The notes under the pieces: generated by a model | Seen by the model: only the letters and a program-made list of their open reading frames with translations | Database searches by the model: none | What the model was told of the DNA's origin: nothing | Assembly: GCA_950295325.1 (NCBI GenBank) | Contig: OX485803.1 | Span: 75,655,554 to 75,719,553 of the forward strand | DNA: 64,000 nucleotides | DNA from: Polytrichum commune | Taxonomy: Eukaryota > Streptophyta > Polytrichopsida > Polytrichales > Polytrichaceae | Direction: 5' to 3' | Shown here: positions 30,201-39,649 of the stretch, one piece after another | How positions within the stretch are numbered: the first letter of the stretch is position 1 | Layout of the letters: every line of letters starts with the position of its first letter | Translations under genes and position numbers: made by a program

Positions 30201-33200
30201 CCAAGGTGTTAACCCACCGCTAATCCACTCTTCCTCGGTGAGCACCTCACATGGCTCCAACAATGAGCCCTCTCCTAAACTAACACTAGGAAATTCACTC
30301 CCTAAGCCTACTTGGTGAAATGTAACCATTACATCAACCTCGGACTCGGGGTACTCCCTTAGCCATTGGGCATAATCCCCATTATCCCCATAATTGTAAA
30401 AATTAGGACCTAGACTTCCCGAGCCCGAATCTATAACAACCCTTTGACCTTCGGGATGGACGACTCCCACCAATGCCTTGCCAATCTCATTCTCGTTTAA
30501 GTCATCAATTTCCTTCTCCAATGGCAAATACATCTCCTTCTTCATCCATCCTTCTAATGAACCAATGGACACTATGACCCTATTACCCTCCGGACCATAA
30601 GTGATGGATGGTTTAGGTCCACCCCAATTGACCATAGTATTCGCCATCCGCAACCAAGGCCTACCTAGCAAAATGGGGAAGGTGTCCTTGTTGGAGTGCA
30701 TTTTAATGACATGGAAGGTGACCAAGTACTCCTCACCTCCCGTAGTCATTCTACAATCCTTGATCATCCCCAAAGGCGTAGTCGAACTTTGATTTGCCAT
30801 ATTTATGACCAAAGGTGAAGGCCCCGTGAGTCCAAGTCCCAATTTTTTCATAGTATCATCCGGTAGTATATTTAGACTACTCCCTCCGTCGACTAGCACA
30901 TTAGGAACCACCTTATCTACTATAACAACTTCTATTTCTATAGCTTTCACTTCTCTTCCACCTTGTGATTGGATCCTAGCGGCTATTTTAGCTTTCACCT
31001 TCCTCATCCTCTTGTGTACCGGCATTCCCTCCTTTAATGTTTTCCTTGCCGTGGGTGAAATTTCCAATAGTTGGCCGAAAGTAATATCCGCCTTGAGTGT
31101 ACTAAGGTCCGCCCACAAGTCGTACCCGGTAGATCTTTCCACCTTAGAATTACCCACTACGTCGAATTCGTCTACGGGAACCCCCGGTCCTTCCCATTCA
31201 CCCACATCGCTATTATCCAAGTCATGTACCGCATTAGTCCTCTCCCTATCTTGTAAAATTATATTTTCCCTCTCCACATCCTTAGTAGCTCTTCTAGCTA
31301 CCCTATCCAACTCGGAGAGATTAATCTCTTCATCCGAAGAGTAATTTCCTTGCTCTCCTATTCCTACCTCCAACGGGGCATCCCCTCTCCTAGCCCTAGT
31401 AGTTACCGCTAGTGCAGGTGCTTCTTCAACCACACCCTTACCCTTCACTAACTCATATGTAATAGCATTGGTGTGAGGAGGCCATTGACTTTGCTCCTCT
31501 CCAATTCTCGTTGGGAGAGGAAGCATGTCATCACATGTGGCCTCCAACACTCCATCCATGAACCTAACATCTTGGGAGTTAGACGGTCCCGGATCCGTTG
31601 GAGGCGCTTGTCTCCCGTTACTACCATTAGGTGGAACTCCTTGTCTATTTTGTATTGGAATGTAACCGGTTGTAGTTTGCAAGCCCGCCGGTGGATGAAA
31701 AGTTTGCCTAGCATTACTATGGTCATAGTATAAGTTAGGTGGCCTAAGTTCATTGGCCGGTACTCCTTGTGGCCTAGCACCTCGCATATTATCCCTTGCT
31801 TGTTGTTGTGGATTAGCCACCGGGTAAGGGACATTAATTATTTTGTCCGGTTGGCGACACGTATCCGAGGGATGACTTCCTCCACAATTGCTACAATTAA
31901 ACTCTTGACCTTCGGACCAACATTGTCCTTGAGCGTGCCACCTTCCACAAAAGGGATGAAATTCCTTCTTCTCTAAATTTTGGCCACCTTGCCCTCTAGG
32001 TTGTGGTCCTCTATTGCTTCCATTTCCATAGTGAGGTGGCGCTTGACCTCGTTGATTTTGTTGAGGTGGGTTACCGTTTCCTCTTTGGTCACGGTTTTGT
32101 CCACTTCTACAAAATTGACGCGTGTGGCCCGGTTGGCCACATTGGATACACCATAATCCGGAAGAATGCCTACCCGACTCAACCGGGGGTGGAGGCCCCG
32201 GTTGTTGACTCCGGATCATTAATGACATTTGATCCGTGAGGCTTTGCATTTGTTTTATCATAGCCTCTTGGAATCCTAGTTGGCTAGCACCTAGTCTTCT
32301 CTCAACCTCCTCCAAGTGTGGATCCGTTCTAGGGGCCGGTAGTGCCAAAAGAGGTGCCGGTTCCCTAACCGCTAAAGGTCGGGGACCGGTGTCCACAATG
32401 GCATATGGAATTTGGTTCTCATACTTAGCGGGTTCTACCGCTACCACCCTAGGGCGTATGGGGATGAATTGTGGGATCAATTCATCCTCCCTTCTCCATA
32501 GCCTTTCGTGATCTTTATCCAAGTTTTCAATATCTCTAGCCGCACGCTTGGCATCCGCCAAGGTCAAGGGATTCCTTTCTAGAACACCCCTAATAGTTCC
32601 GGACTTAAAAAACCCTTGAATGAAAAATTGCTTTAGCGTGTCGTCGTTGAGCATGGTACCCACAAATCTAGTGCACACTAAATCAAACCTCCTAATGTAA
32701 GCCGAAATTTCTTCCTCCCTTCCTTGCTTCAATGACGACAATGCCCTTAATGCGGTACTTTGACCCACTTCCGGCCTAAATTCGTTAAGAAACTCCCTTT
32801 GTAATTGTTCCCATCCCCTAAAATGTCCCTCGGCATGATCCCGATACCATTCATAGGCTTCCCCCTCTAGAGTGGTAGGAAACCACACTAACCAATAACC
32901 CGGGTCGGTTATGAGGAAGCTAGCCAACCGTTCGATATACCGTTCCATGTGCCGAGAGGGGTCCTCATCCTTGGTCCCATAAAATTTAGGGAGATGAGAT
33001 GGCATATCCATCGCCGCTAAATTTTGTGGAACCACAATTGGTAGGCCTCTTGGCCTAACCAATGGGTCTATTGGAGGTATAGGAGGTATGGGCGGAATTG
33101 GGGGTATGGGTGGTGGATCCATCCCCCGTTCCTCGGCCATGGTGACCGGTGAACTATTCAACAATCCCCTATCAACTTCTACCGGGAATTCTTCTCTAAG

Positions 33201-33443
33201 TGTGTAATTTTCCGAAGAAGTTTCACCACTCAATTTGGAGGGAGTGATCTCCTCTTCAAGTTGAGCTCCAAGTTCTAAGGTGTCTAGAATTGACCTAGTC
33301 CTAGGTTCGACGTTCAAACAACTCTCTATTCTAACATTATCTTGTTCTAATCTATCACTGATTTTAGAGGACCGCATCTTTCGAGTAGATTTCTCTAGTC
33401 CTACTATCAAACTTGGTTTTTGTGAGCGAGTCCTACCTTGCAT
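27204..33443 (-). CDS. Element 2 gag-pol polyprotein (2079 residues)
   Basis: Single uninterrupted frame. The N-terminus is basic, then a proline-isoleucine repeat (PPIPPIPPIPP, about residues 110-125), the gag region, a CCHC knuckle CIQCGQPGHTRQFC at 432-445 and a second Cys-rich segment around 505-530. Protease has DGGSS with Asp852 (Gly replaces Thr of the common DTGSS); RT has FVDD at 1374-1377; RNase H has YCDASN near 1518; integrase has an HHCC finger near 1728-1770 and D1800, D1861, E1897 (D35E spacing kept). The tail ends SGSRCKEYRA with no chromodomain. All catalytic residues are present, so it is probably functional. The stop codon is only 61 bp from the 3' LTR, leaving almost no 3' untranslated region. 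Confidence 0.96.
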   Translation of the reverse strand: MQGRTRSQKPSLIVGLEKSTRKMRSSKISDRLEQDNVRIESCLNVEPRTRSILDTLELGAQLEEEITPSKLSGETSSENYTLREEFPVEVDRGLLNSSPVTMAEERGMDPPPIPPIPPIPPIPPIDPLVRPRGLPIVVPQNLAAMDMPSHLPKFYGTKDEDPSRHMERYIERLASFLITDPGYWLVWFPTTLEGEAYEWYRDHAEGHFRGWEQLQREFLNEFRPEVGQSTALRALSSLKQGREEEISAYIRRFDLVCTRFVGTMLNDDTLKQFFIQGFFKSGTIRGVLERNPLTLADAKRAARDIENLDKDHERLWRREDELIPQFIPIRPRVVAVEPAKYENQIPYAIVDTGPRPLAVREPAPLLALPAPRTDPHLEEVERRLGASQLGFQEAMIKQMQSLTDQMSLMIRSQQPGPPPPVESGRHSSGLWCIQCGQPGHTRQFCRSGQNRDQRGNGNPPQQNQRGQAPPHYGNGSNRGPQPRGQGGQNLEKKEFHPFCGRWHAQGQCWSEGQEFNCSNCGGSHPSDTCRQPDKIINVPYPVANPQQQARDNMRGARPQGVPANELRPPNLYYDHSNARQTFHPPAGLQTTTGYIPIQNRQGVPPNGSNGRQAPPTDPGPSNSQDVRFMDGVLEATCDDMLPLPTRIGEEQSQWPPHTNAITYELVKGKGVVEEAPALAVTTRARRGDAPLEVGIGEQGNYSSDEEINLSELDRVARRATKDVERENIILQDRERTNAVHDLDNSDVGEWEGPGVPVDEFDVVGNSKVERSTGYDLWADLSTLKADITFGQLLEISPTARKTLKEGMPVHKRMRKVKAKIAARIQSQGGREVKAIEIEVVIVDKVVPNVLVDGGSSLNILPDDTMKKLGLGLTGPSPLVINMANQSSTTPLGMIKDCRMTTGGEEYLVTFHVIKMHSNKDTFPILLGRPWLRMANTMVNWGGPKPSITYGPEGNRVIVSIGSLEGWMKKEMYLPLEKEIDDLNENEIGKALVGVVHPEGQRVVIDSGSGSLGPNFYNYGDNGDYAQWLREYPESEVDVMVTFHQVGLGSEFPSVSLGEGSLLEPCEVLTEEEWISGGLTPWVDDVEEGEVSLIHVDGTQEEDVIIESSKLEEPLHFKTTSTGIVVGQDVKDYPNVPSNWYRNKEEQAHVSEADWRYVDVKLKNGKTRQMKMGSKLGEKEVREYSNLVDEFSDTFAWSYDELKGIPREMVEHRIPLIPGARPIRQKERRMNPQLQLLVKAELERLLKAGFIKPVEITDWVSPMVLVKKKNGKLRVCVDYRKLNSCTQKDHFPLPFITLLLEEVGGHSRYTFMDGYAGYNQISIALQDIHKTAFTTPWGTFVWVVMPFGLCNAPATFQRLVMYIFTDLLFKSMTVFVDDFSTQSNVDDHLHCVREALVRCRKMRLALNPDKTFLGVNKGVLLGYVVSEKGREPDPDKIAAISDLATPTNSKGISKLLGHVGWYRELIPNFSKIAVPITHLLKKDVKFEWTDACQKAFEELRDRLSTYPVLIPPNWGKPFHVYCDASNVAIGSALCQATGEKEKDQPIAYASKQLTPAERNYSTTERECLAMVFSVKKFRHYLMCNPVVFFVDHMAIKYLINKAELSGRLARWVLLLEEFDYTVEYKPGRMHLQADHLSRLSEEIGKNPVNDMLVDDSLFVVTSTPEWYAGIVEFLTTHKLPKEWTKEERRKVRVNSRQFVVVGHRLFRRGSDGILRRCVSKTEVEAILIACHDSACGGHFSGQLTGQKILRAGYFWPTLFKDAHDYVRKCDACQRYARNDLRMEMPLHVSLPLIPFEKWGIDYVGEVHPQSSKGMKYIVVATEYLTKWAEAKAVKTDTAEHAATFMYENIISRFGVPKILVSDRGTHFLNDLIREMTEKFKIDHRKTTPYHPQTNGQTERVNGILVSILRKTVIDSKRDWDTKLTAALWAYRTTYKVTTRATPFSLVYGLEATLPIEYEVESLRVAVSTRLTESQSLRNRLTDLEALDEGRRMAAQHIEAIQRRRKITFDKRHKRRALTPGMMVMIQDARKLEFPAKFDAVWLGPYLVYEVFPNNSIQLETLNGELFPTRTSGSRCKEYRA

Positions 33444-34329
33444 TCCATAAGAATCGATCGACCCTCACTTGACCACACATAATCCTAGCAATTCCCCTCT
33501 TAATATTTTCACTTGTCTTGGTGTGGTTATAATTTTTTTAGGAGGTGAGGAAAAGAACCTGCAAGCCCACTTAGGTGAAAGAATCCCAATAGGGGATAGG
33601 CATGTTCATGTTAATTTTTTGGTTAAGTCGGAGCATCACCTCCGCACCTTCCCGCAAATTAACACTCACCACAATACCGATTGTGAGGGGGTGACCTTCC
33701 GAGTAGATTATGTTAAAAGTCGAGGCTTCACCCTTCAACTTCTCACACCATCCACAATTCGGGAATTACCCTCTACAACGGATAACAACAATCACGAGTA
33801 CAAAAGGCATTCCTTAATTAGTTAATGAGTTCACTTTGAAGAAATAAACATACCTTGAGCAATCGCATCCCCCTGTGAGTTAGCACTCCCCTCAATCGTG
33901 ACTCAATGTAACAACACCATAAACTTTGTGAAATATTAATTTAATCTAGAGCATGAAATGACAACTCCCAAAACTTTGAGACTCACCCCGAGGTGAGTGT
34001 CACAGTTCAATGTCCTAAGGTGAATTTACCCTCTAATGTTTTAATGAGCTACTCGGTTATAGGTTCCTTTTAAGTTCTTAGCAAATCCCCAAAAAGGTTG
34101 AGGACGTACCTTCGCCGCGCTCCTTCCTCAAAAATGAATTGCGTAATTGACAATGCAATTCATTCCAAGGAATAGTTGAAATACAATGAATTCAAATGTA
34201 ACCCAAAGAGAGAATACTTACCGAGTTTCGGGTGCTCCTTCCCTTCTCTCAAGTTTGTGTCTCCAATTTTTCCTAGTTGCCTCCAAGTCTCCTAGTCGCC
34301 TCCAAGTCTTGTAACTACCTTCCACTTCG
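33444..34329 (-). other. Element 2 5' untranslated leader
   Basis: 886 bp between PBS and gag start; no ORF I support on either strand. Confidence 0.7.
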
Positions 34330-34347
34330 CTCCCGGCGGACGCACCA
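34330..34347 (-). promoter_or_regulatory. Element 2 primer binding site
   Basis: Minus strand TGGTGCGTCCGCCGGGAG, four bases (TAAT) from the 5' LTR. It is complementary to a tRNA 3' end with acceptor CGGACGC-A-CCA; from memory the closest is a tRNA-Gly of the UCC/CCC type, with one or two differences, so isotype is uncertain. Confidence 0.75.
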
Positions 34348-34351
34348 ATTA

Positions 34352-35867
34352 TGTGAGGCCAAACCCCCCACCCTTAAGCGTCCGTAGTCCGAGTAGTGGG
34401 TTTGGGCTCACATTCCTCCGCGGTATTGGATTTGGACTTGGATGAGTCCATAGTGCAAGGTTCACCCTTCAAGTGGTCTTGGATTTAACTAGCTCCTTCA
34501 TAAACCCAGCTCCTTCATAAACCCAGCTCCTTCATGAACCCAGCTCCTTCATGAACCCAGCTCCTTAGCTTCTAACTAAACAAACTCAGGTCCTTCATAA
34601 ACCCAGCTTCTTAGCTTCTAACTAAACAAACCCAGGTCCTTCATAAACCCACAACTTTGTAGTTGTAATCCCCAACTACCTCACTAATTATTCAAGCCCT
34701 TAACTAATCTTCCTACCTAATTTCCCTAATTCTACTAACAACCCCTTTCTAATCACACAATTCTTCTCTAATCCTAAAATTCTAAAATCCTAGAGAGGAG
34801 AGGGGGAGAGAGAATTTCCTAACTTCACTAAGACTAACTAATCCACACAAGTATATTTTTGCACTCATCACAACATCAAGTGCTCAACTCTTAAACATGG
34901 AACTTGCAACCACGTGTATTCAAAACATGAACTTTAAGTACCACAAATTGGAATCATGAATTAACTTTAAAATCCTTCACGTCAACACTAATTCTACCAA
35001 GAGGTCAAGCCCTCTTCAAGGCTAACAAGCCTTGGCTCTCAAACTAAAAACTAAGCACACACATGTGCTCCAATATGGCTTCCCACACCCACACTTATAA
35101 CTCGTGGGGTGCCTTGGAGCACAAAGGAAAGAGAGGATGAGTGAGGGAAAAATGAGGGATTATATAGTAAGCTTGAGGGGGTGAGCACCCTCAAGGCTCA
35201 CGATAAGCCCTTGAGATTTCCTCCTACTTAGTAGGCGCCAATCCTATCTTCTAAGCCTTCCTCCCTCAAATGATCAACAAGGATCCTAATTCGAACATTT
35301 AACTAGCCTTGGCTTTCTACCTACCACACTTTACCAAACTTGGGATGCTTCAACCCAAACTTAGCCTCCTTCGCTTTCCGCCGCTATAACTTTCTCCCCT
35401 TACTTTCCCAAATCGTCGCTCACCACTCAATTCAAACCACGATGCTTAACTCGTGATTTGATTGGTGCTTTGAGAATTTGCTTATCCTCCACCTTGCATT
35501 CTTCCTTGGGCCTTCCCCATTAAGTGGCCATGATGAGGTGGTCCACTTGTGCGCTCCATGTGATCCTCCATTCATCCCAATTCGAAAGCACTTGCCTCTT
35601 GAGTCACTTTGGTTGTCTCCATCCATTTGTACTAGCCTACTCACTAACTACTCAATCCAAGTTCTCCTTACCTATCCTCATTCACTCAAATCCTTCCGAA
35701 GGTAAAAACACAATAACAACTCACATCCTAGCCTCTTACAACATGGTACTTCTAAGACTAACATTTCACTCTTTTTATATTTTTGTGAAGTAACATGTTA
35801 CTTCAAAGTGCATCAACTAACGTTTCAAGGGTCTAAGACTAAATGTGGGCACCCTTTTGGGCTCACA
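34352..35867 (-). repeat. Element 2 5' LTR
   Basis: 1516 bp, same length as the 3' LTR and nearly identical. It lies next to the PBS, which fixes it as the 5' copy. Confidence 0.95.
35159..35167 (-). promoter_or_regulatory. Element 2 LTR TATA box
   Basis: Minus strand CTATATAAT in the 5' LTR; the same box is at 26434-26442 in the 3' LTR. U3 would be about 700 bp. Confidence 0.5.
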
Positions 35868-35872
35868 AAACC
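35868..35872. other. Element 2 target-site duplication, right copy
   Basis: AAACC, identical to 25622-25626. Confidence 0.92.
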
Positions 35873-36244
35873 TAATTTCAACGCCTTACTCTCCTACCTC
35901 TCTTGTTAGCATTGTACACCACACCCTATCTCCGGTATTGACTTCTCAAGTAGTTAATTAGACATGCGGGCACAACTTTGAGCTCACAAGCTCACATTTG
36001 ATGCTAGCCAAACATTCGACCACATGGCTCAAATGCACAAGTTCAAGTTGACATTATATTAAATGAATTGACGACCTATTGGAAATTGAAATTTCCTCCA
36101 CCTCTTGTAAGAAAACGGACAACCCCTCCCCCAATCTCAAATTGGGTCATTTATGAATCAAATATTTATTTGAGGAACCATTGAACATCTTGAAAAATAT
36201 GGCATTCATACAAAGATTGTATATTTCAAAACACCTTATACACA

Positions 36245-36465
36245 TCCTTGGGGGTGGATTCTTCAACGAATCCCTACTAAATGACGTGCATTGTTCACTA
36301 TGAATTTATACTCCCTATTTAAAAGATGTTTACAAGTAATCCAAATGTAGAGGTACTAAGGGGATGCGGTGAAGAGAATTCATGTATTTATACTAAGTTC
36401 TTCAAGTTAATGTGATAAACGCCTTCATTATTTATACATACTACAAAGCTTGAAATTAAGATGTC
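36245..36465 (-). repeat. Dispersed repeat copy (inverted relative to 42.8 and 43.4 kb)
   Basis: Its reverse complement aligns with 42795-43000: shared words include 'cttagtataaatacatga', 'catttatcacatta' and 'gtcatttag'. Non-coding. Confidence 0.6.
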
Positions 36466-36473
36466 TTTATTGC

Positions 36474-36550
36474 TTCCAATCCCATCCCATCCCCCCATCT
36501 CTCTATGTCCACCTCCCATCGCATCACCCCATCCCATCTCCCTAGCCCAT
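36474..36550. repeat. CCCATC-rich low-complexity tract
   Basis: Imperfect CCCATC/CCCATCC repeats, a decayed microsatellite. Confidence 0.6.
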
Positions 36551-36605
36551 CCCATCTGAACCCTCCCCAATGGAAGGAGACTGCTCTTTTAGAGCCCAAT
36601 TGTGG

Positions 36606-37401
36606 TTTTGCAGCTCGGGGAGTTCACTAGACATGTATATATGTATACACGTGCGTGACAAGGGTATTTATTCAAGGGGTATTTAATTATCCATCCTTAA
36701 TTTTTTGTACCGTATTATTATATAATTATATAATTTCTTGTTTTTTAAATGACCCTATAATTACTTTTAAATTTGATGAAGCTCTAATTTTAAGCTAGGT
36801 ATGTTCATTATAATTATTTGATTTTGCTCCAAAGGGTTTAAGAGCATTCAAAGTACTTAGTCACCAAAATCCAAGGCACAACGAGGGTTTACATTAAGAA
36901 TGTTCATAAACAGTTTCAAACAACAAAATCAACCCATGTTCCTCAATCAAGTTACACGCACAATTACACACAACGGTACTTAGTGTCAAAAAAAACAATT
37001 AAAACGCCAACAACAAAGCAAGCAAAAATAGGGTCCATGCAATAATGTAGAAGGGTATAGAGTTAATACTACAACATTATGCTTGAAGCAGACAGACACA
37101 AGACCAACCAAAACTCCTAGTTTTTCATCCAAAATCTTCCCGCCTCTAAACACAAAGGACACCCTATTTTAAAAAAAACCTAGGATCCTTAAATCCTACA
37201 GTATATTTTTACAAATATTTTAAAAATATGCGTTATTTGTATCAAGCCTATATTATTTATAATACAAATTTTATCATACATACTCACCTATATTACTTCT
37301 AAGAAAATTCTAAGTTTTTCCTTTTGTGAATATAAATTACCCTATATTTTCCCGCACGTTGTTTTCTAATATTGTCGCAGTGAACTCCCCGAGTTTTGCA
37401 G
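36606..37401. mobile_element. 780-bp non-autonomous TIR element with 8-bp TSD
   Basis: Element body 36614-37393. Perfect 15-bp inverted ends CTCGGGGAGTTCACT, and perfect 8-bp direct repeats TTTTGCAG at 36606-36613 and 37394-37401. The interior is AT-rich and non-coding. An 8-bp duplication fits hAT-like elements, but the terminal sequence is not a typical hAT end, so the superfamily is open. Confidence 0.8.
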
Positions 37402-37652
37402 TCCAATTACAATTTACTGTGGGGCCAAATGAATGCAAGGGTCGGTTTTTTTTTCTTTAGGGGAATATGCTAATATGATCTTAATGAGGTGCGGAGCTTT
37501 GCATCTGACATTCGTTGGGTTGCGGCCCTTTGCAGGAGCCAGTGTCCTCTCAAGATTTACGGCCGGAGCCTTCACCCAAATTCATAGACAGCTTTATAAC
37601 AAAATTTGACAGCGGATCGAAAGGCTCCTATAGGTACTTACTCCCTTCTCCA

Positions 37653-37687
37653 AGAACCGTATGTGATACTTTCGCATCATACGGCTC
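37653..37687 (-). other. Organelle-derived group II intron domain V fragment
   Basis: The minus strand reads GAGCCGTATGATGC-GAAA-GTATCACATACGGTTCT: an AGC triad, a stem with GAAA tetraloop and the closing GTTC, as in domain V of organellar group II introns. It is isolated from any intron-bearing gene and lies 77 bp from an rRNA fragment, so it belongs to a nuclear insertion of organelle DNA. Confidence 0.7.
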
Positions 37688-37763
37688 TGGCTGGAGCGGA
37701 ACTATCTACATTATTAGAACAAAGAATTACCAATTACTACACCAAATTGCAAGTGGATGAGAT

Positions 37764-37798
37764 CCGCCTGGGGAGTACGGCCGCAAGGCTGAAACTCA
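37764..37798 (+). pseudogene. Fragment of mitochondrial-type SSU rRNA gene
   Basis: 35 bp containing GCCTGGGGAGTACGGCCGCA and then AGGCTGAAACTCA, matching the conserved 16S/18S segment near E. coli position 880-915. The small hairpin GGCC-GCAA-GGCT is preserved by paired changes relative to the angiosperm mitochondrial form I remember. Homology stops abruptly on both sides; it is a nuclear copy (NUMT), too short to be functional. Confidence 0.7.
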
Positions 37799-37984
37799 CA
37801 TGGCAACCCGTGTGGAAACCCTAGAGGCGTTGGCTACCTCATTGCGCCCCATCCTCTCCTCTCCTCATTGTCATTTAGAGCAGAGAGAGGAGGAGCGCAT
37901 CGTTGAGCAAATGCGGAGCGAAGCTCTTGTTATTTTTAGATTCACATTTCTTACATTAGTTTTGTTGGCGCAAGTGTTGAAAGT

Positions 37985-38115
37985 TTAAGAGTTCATTTGA
38001 GAGTTGCAAGCTTAAGAGTAGGAAACTCAAGAGTTAGAAGTTTGAGAGTTGCAAGCTTTAGAGTAGCAAACTTGAGAGCTACAATCTTGACAATTCCAAG
38101 CTTGGGAGTTGCATT
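37985..38115. repeat. 15-bp minisatellite, about nine copies
   Basis: Unit like TTGAGAGTTGCAAGC, diverged. On the minus strand it would read as a five-residue L-K-L-A-T repeat, but I do not consider it coding. Confidence 0.75.
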
Positions 38116-38643
38116 TACATCAGAGTATTTGCTAGGGTTTGTATATAGCGTGTGAGGGCTTGAGATTGTGAGGGAGGATTGAGTGGTGCAAGGGTGCATT
38201 TCAAATTCAATTGAGTGTACATTTGTGCGGTTTTATGGGGTTTTCAGTAAGGGACGAAGACAAGTTTTGGGTGTCCAACATTTCAGTGTGAGTACAGTAT
38301 TTCTTTTGAACTCACTTCTCTCACATTCTGAATTTCTTGCTTGTTGAATTCCATGTGTTTTGTTACAAGCATGCTAAGGTTTGGCATGTTTTGCATGCAA
38401 TTAAAGCTATAATCTTCATTTTGAATTTCTCCTCACATTCTGAAACTCAATTTTGTTTTGATTTTATATTTTTCTTCAGTTTTATCATTTTAACCAAGAG
38501 TTATAGGCACAAATGTAAGCATTGCTGAGATACAACAAGCAACCCTTTGCAATACACATTTGTATATGTATTCATAAATATATGAATATGAATATGTATG
38601 GATATTATATAGAATATTATAAATAAACAAAAAAATAGACACA

Positions 38644-39167
38644 TTTACGGAGGATCGTTTGTAAATTCCAAGACAACGCATAGCACAACCCTTTTTACGA
38701 ACGCGTGTTCGTAAAGATCCGTGCACAAAACCCAGTGCTATATGTTTACGAACGTGCGTCCGTATACATGTGACACAATTGAGGGCTACATATTTACAGA
38801 CGCGTATTCGTAAATATTTGCTATATAACATGAGCATATGCATCACCCTAATGCTACAATAATTAAGTACGTAAAAGATGTATACATGAAGAACATTTTT
38901 TGTATATGCATAATCAAAATTAAGTACATGACTTCATGAATGCACGTTTGTAAAGATGTGAATTGTAAATTACCACCTTGCAAAGCACCTGCATTTACGA
39001 ACGGTCGTTCGTAAATATGCTCGAAAAATCTATTGGAACAATTAGGTGTGAATAATTTTATGACGTGCATAAAGCGCATAATCACAAAACTTAGTACATC
39101 CAAAGCCACAATGATGTCAGTAGTGTCTGCCAAACAATGTTGTTACTTACAAACGAAGGTTCGTAAA
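38644..39167. repeat. Palindrome cluster B: seven copies of the TTTACGAACG dyad
   Basis: 22-bp dyads start at 38644, 38694, 38745, 38793, 38933, 38994 and 39146. The first four are spaced 48-51 bp; later gaps are 140, 61 and 152 bp, near multiples of 50. The best copy (38994) is a perfect dyad outside its two central bases. Sequence between the copies is not conserved, so it is not a simple tandem repeat. Confidence 0.85.
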
Positions 39168-39649
39168 AGCTATTCCAATTGTGTTTGTTATGGTGCAGAT
39201 GGCTAAAGCAAGCATAAACACTATCGACTTATTCGTAGTGCCCATAAGTCACGGGGAGGTCACTTCATTGTCAAGTTGACACCACGTGCGGACAAAGTTT
39301 GCTACCCCTATATTACATGCCATATATAATTTCAAAATTTATGATATTTTTTCTACATATACATAACCATTGATAGTATCTTTCGTATACTTTTTTGAAA
39401 ATTTTAATCATCTTTATTGATTTTTAGTAATTGTTTTAGTTCAATTCTGTGTCATTCTAGTTAGAAATGGTATGTTTTATGAAAAAAACAAATCATCAAA
39501 TTTAGTTACCACTTTTGACTATGTCATAGGTACTGTGTATATCTACTCATGAAAAACAATTGATAAAATTTTGACCCATTTTGGTGGTGCAACTTACCAA
39601 AAGAAGATTTTTTTGGTCGCACGTGGTGTTCAACTTGACAATGGAGTGA
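39168..39649. other. AT-rich DNA, no supported gene
   Basis: Short frames only. Confidence 0.5.

Larger units (their letters stand above)
25622..35872 (-). mobile_element. Complete Ty3/gypsy LTR retrotransposon (element 2), with TSDs
   Basis: Two 1516-bp LTRs (25627-27142 and 34352-35867) bounded by TGTGAG..CTCACA, flanked by the 5-bp target duplication AAACC at 25622-25626 and 35868-35872. The internal region encodes one intact gag-pol on the minus strand. LTRs are equal in length, and the one difference I found is T27114 versus C35839, so insertion is very recent. There is no chromodomain and no extra ORF. Odd feature: sequence at the 3' inner junction is PBS-like rather than polypurine. 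Confidence 0.96.

Noticed and set aside
38644-39167. Regularly spaced repeats resembling a CRISPR array
   Set aside because: Repeats are diverged palindromes in plant nuclear DNA, spacers are uneven and no cas genes exist; not a CRISPR.
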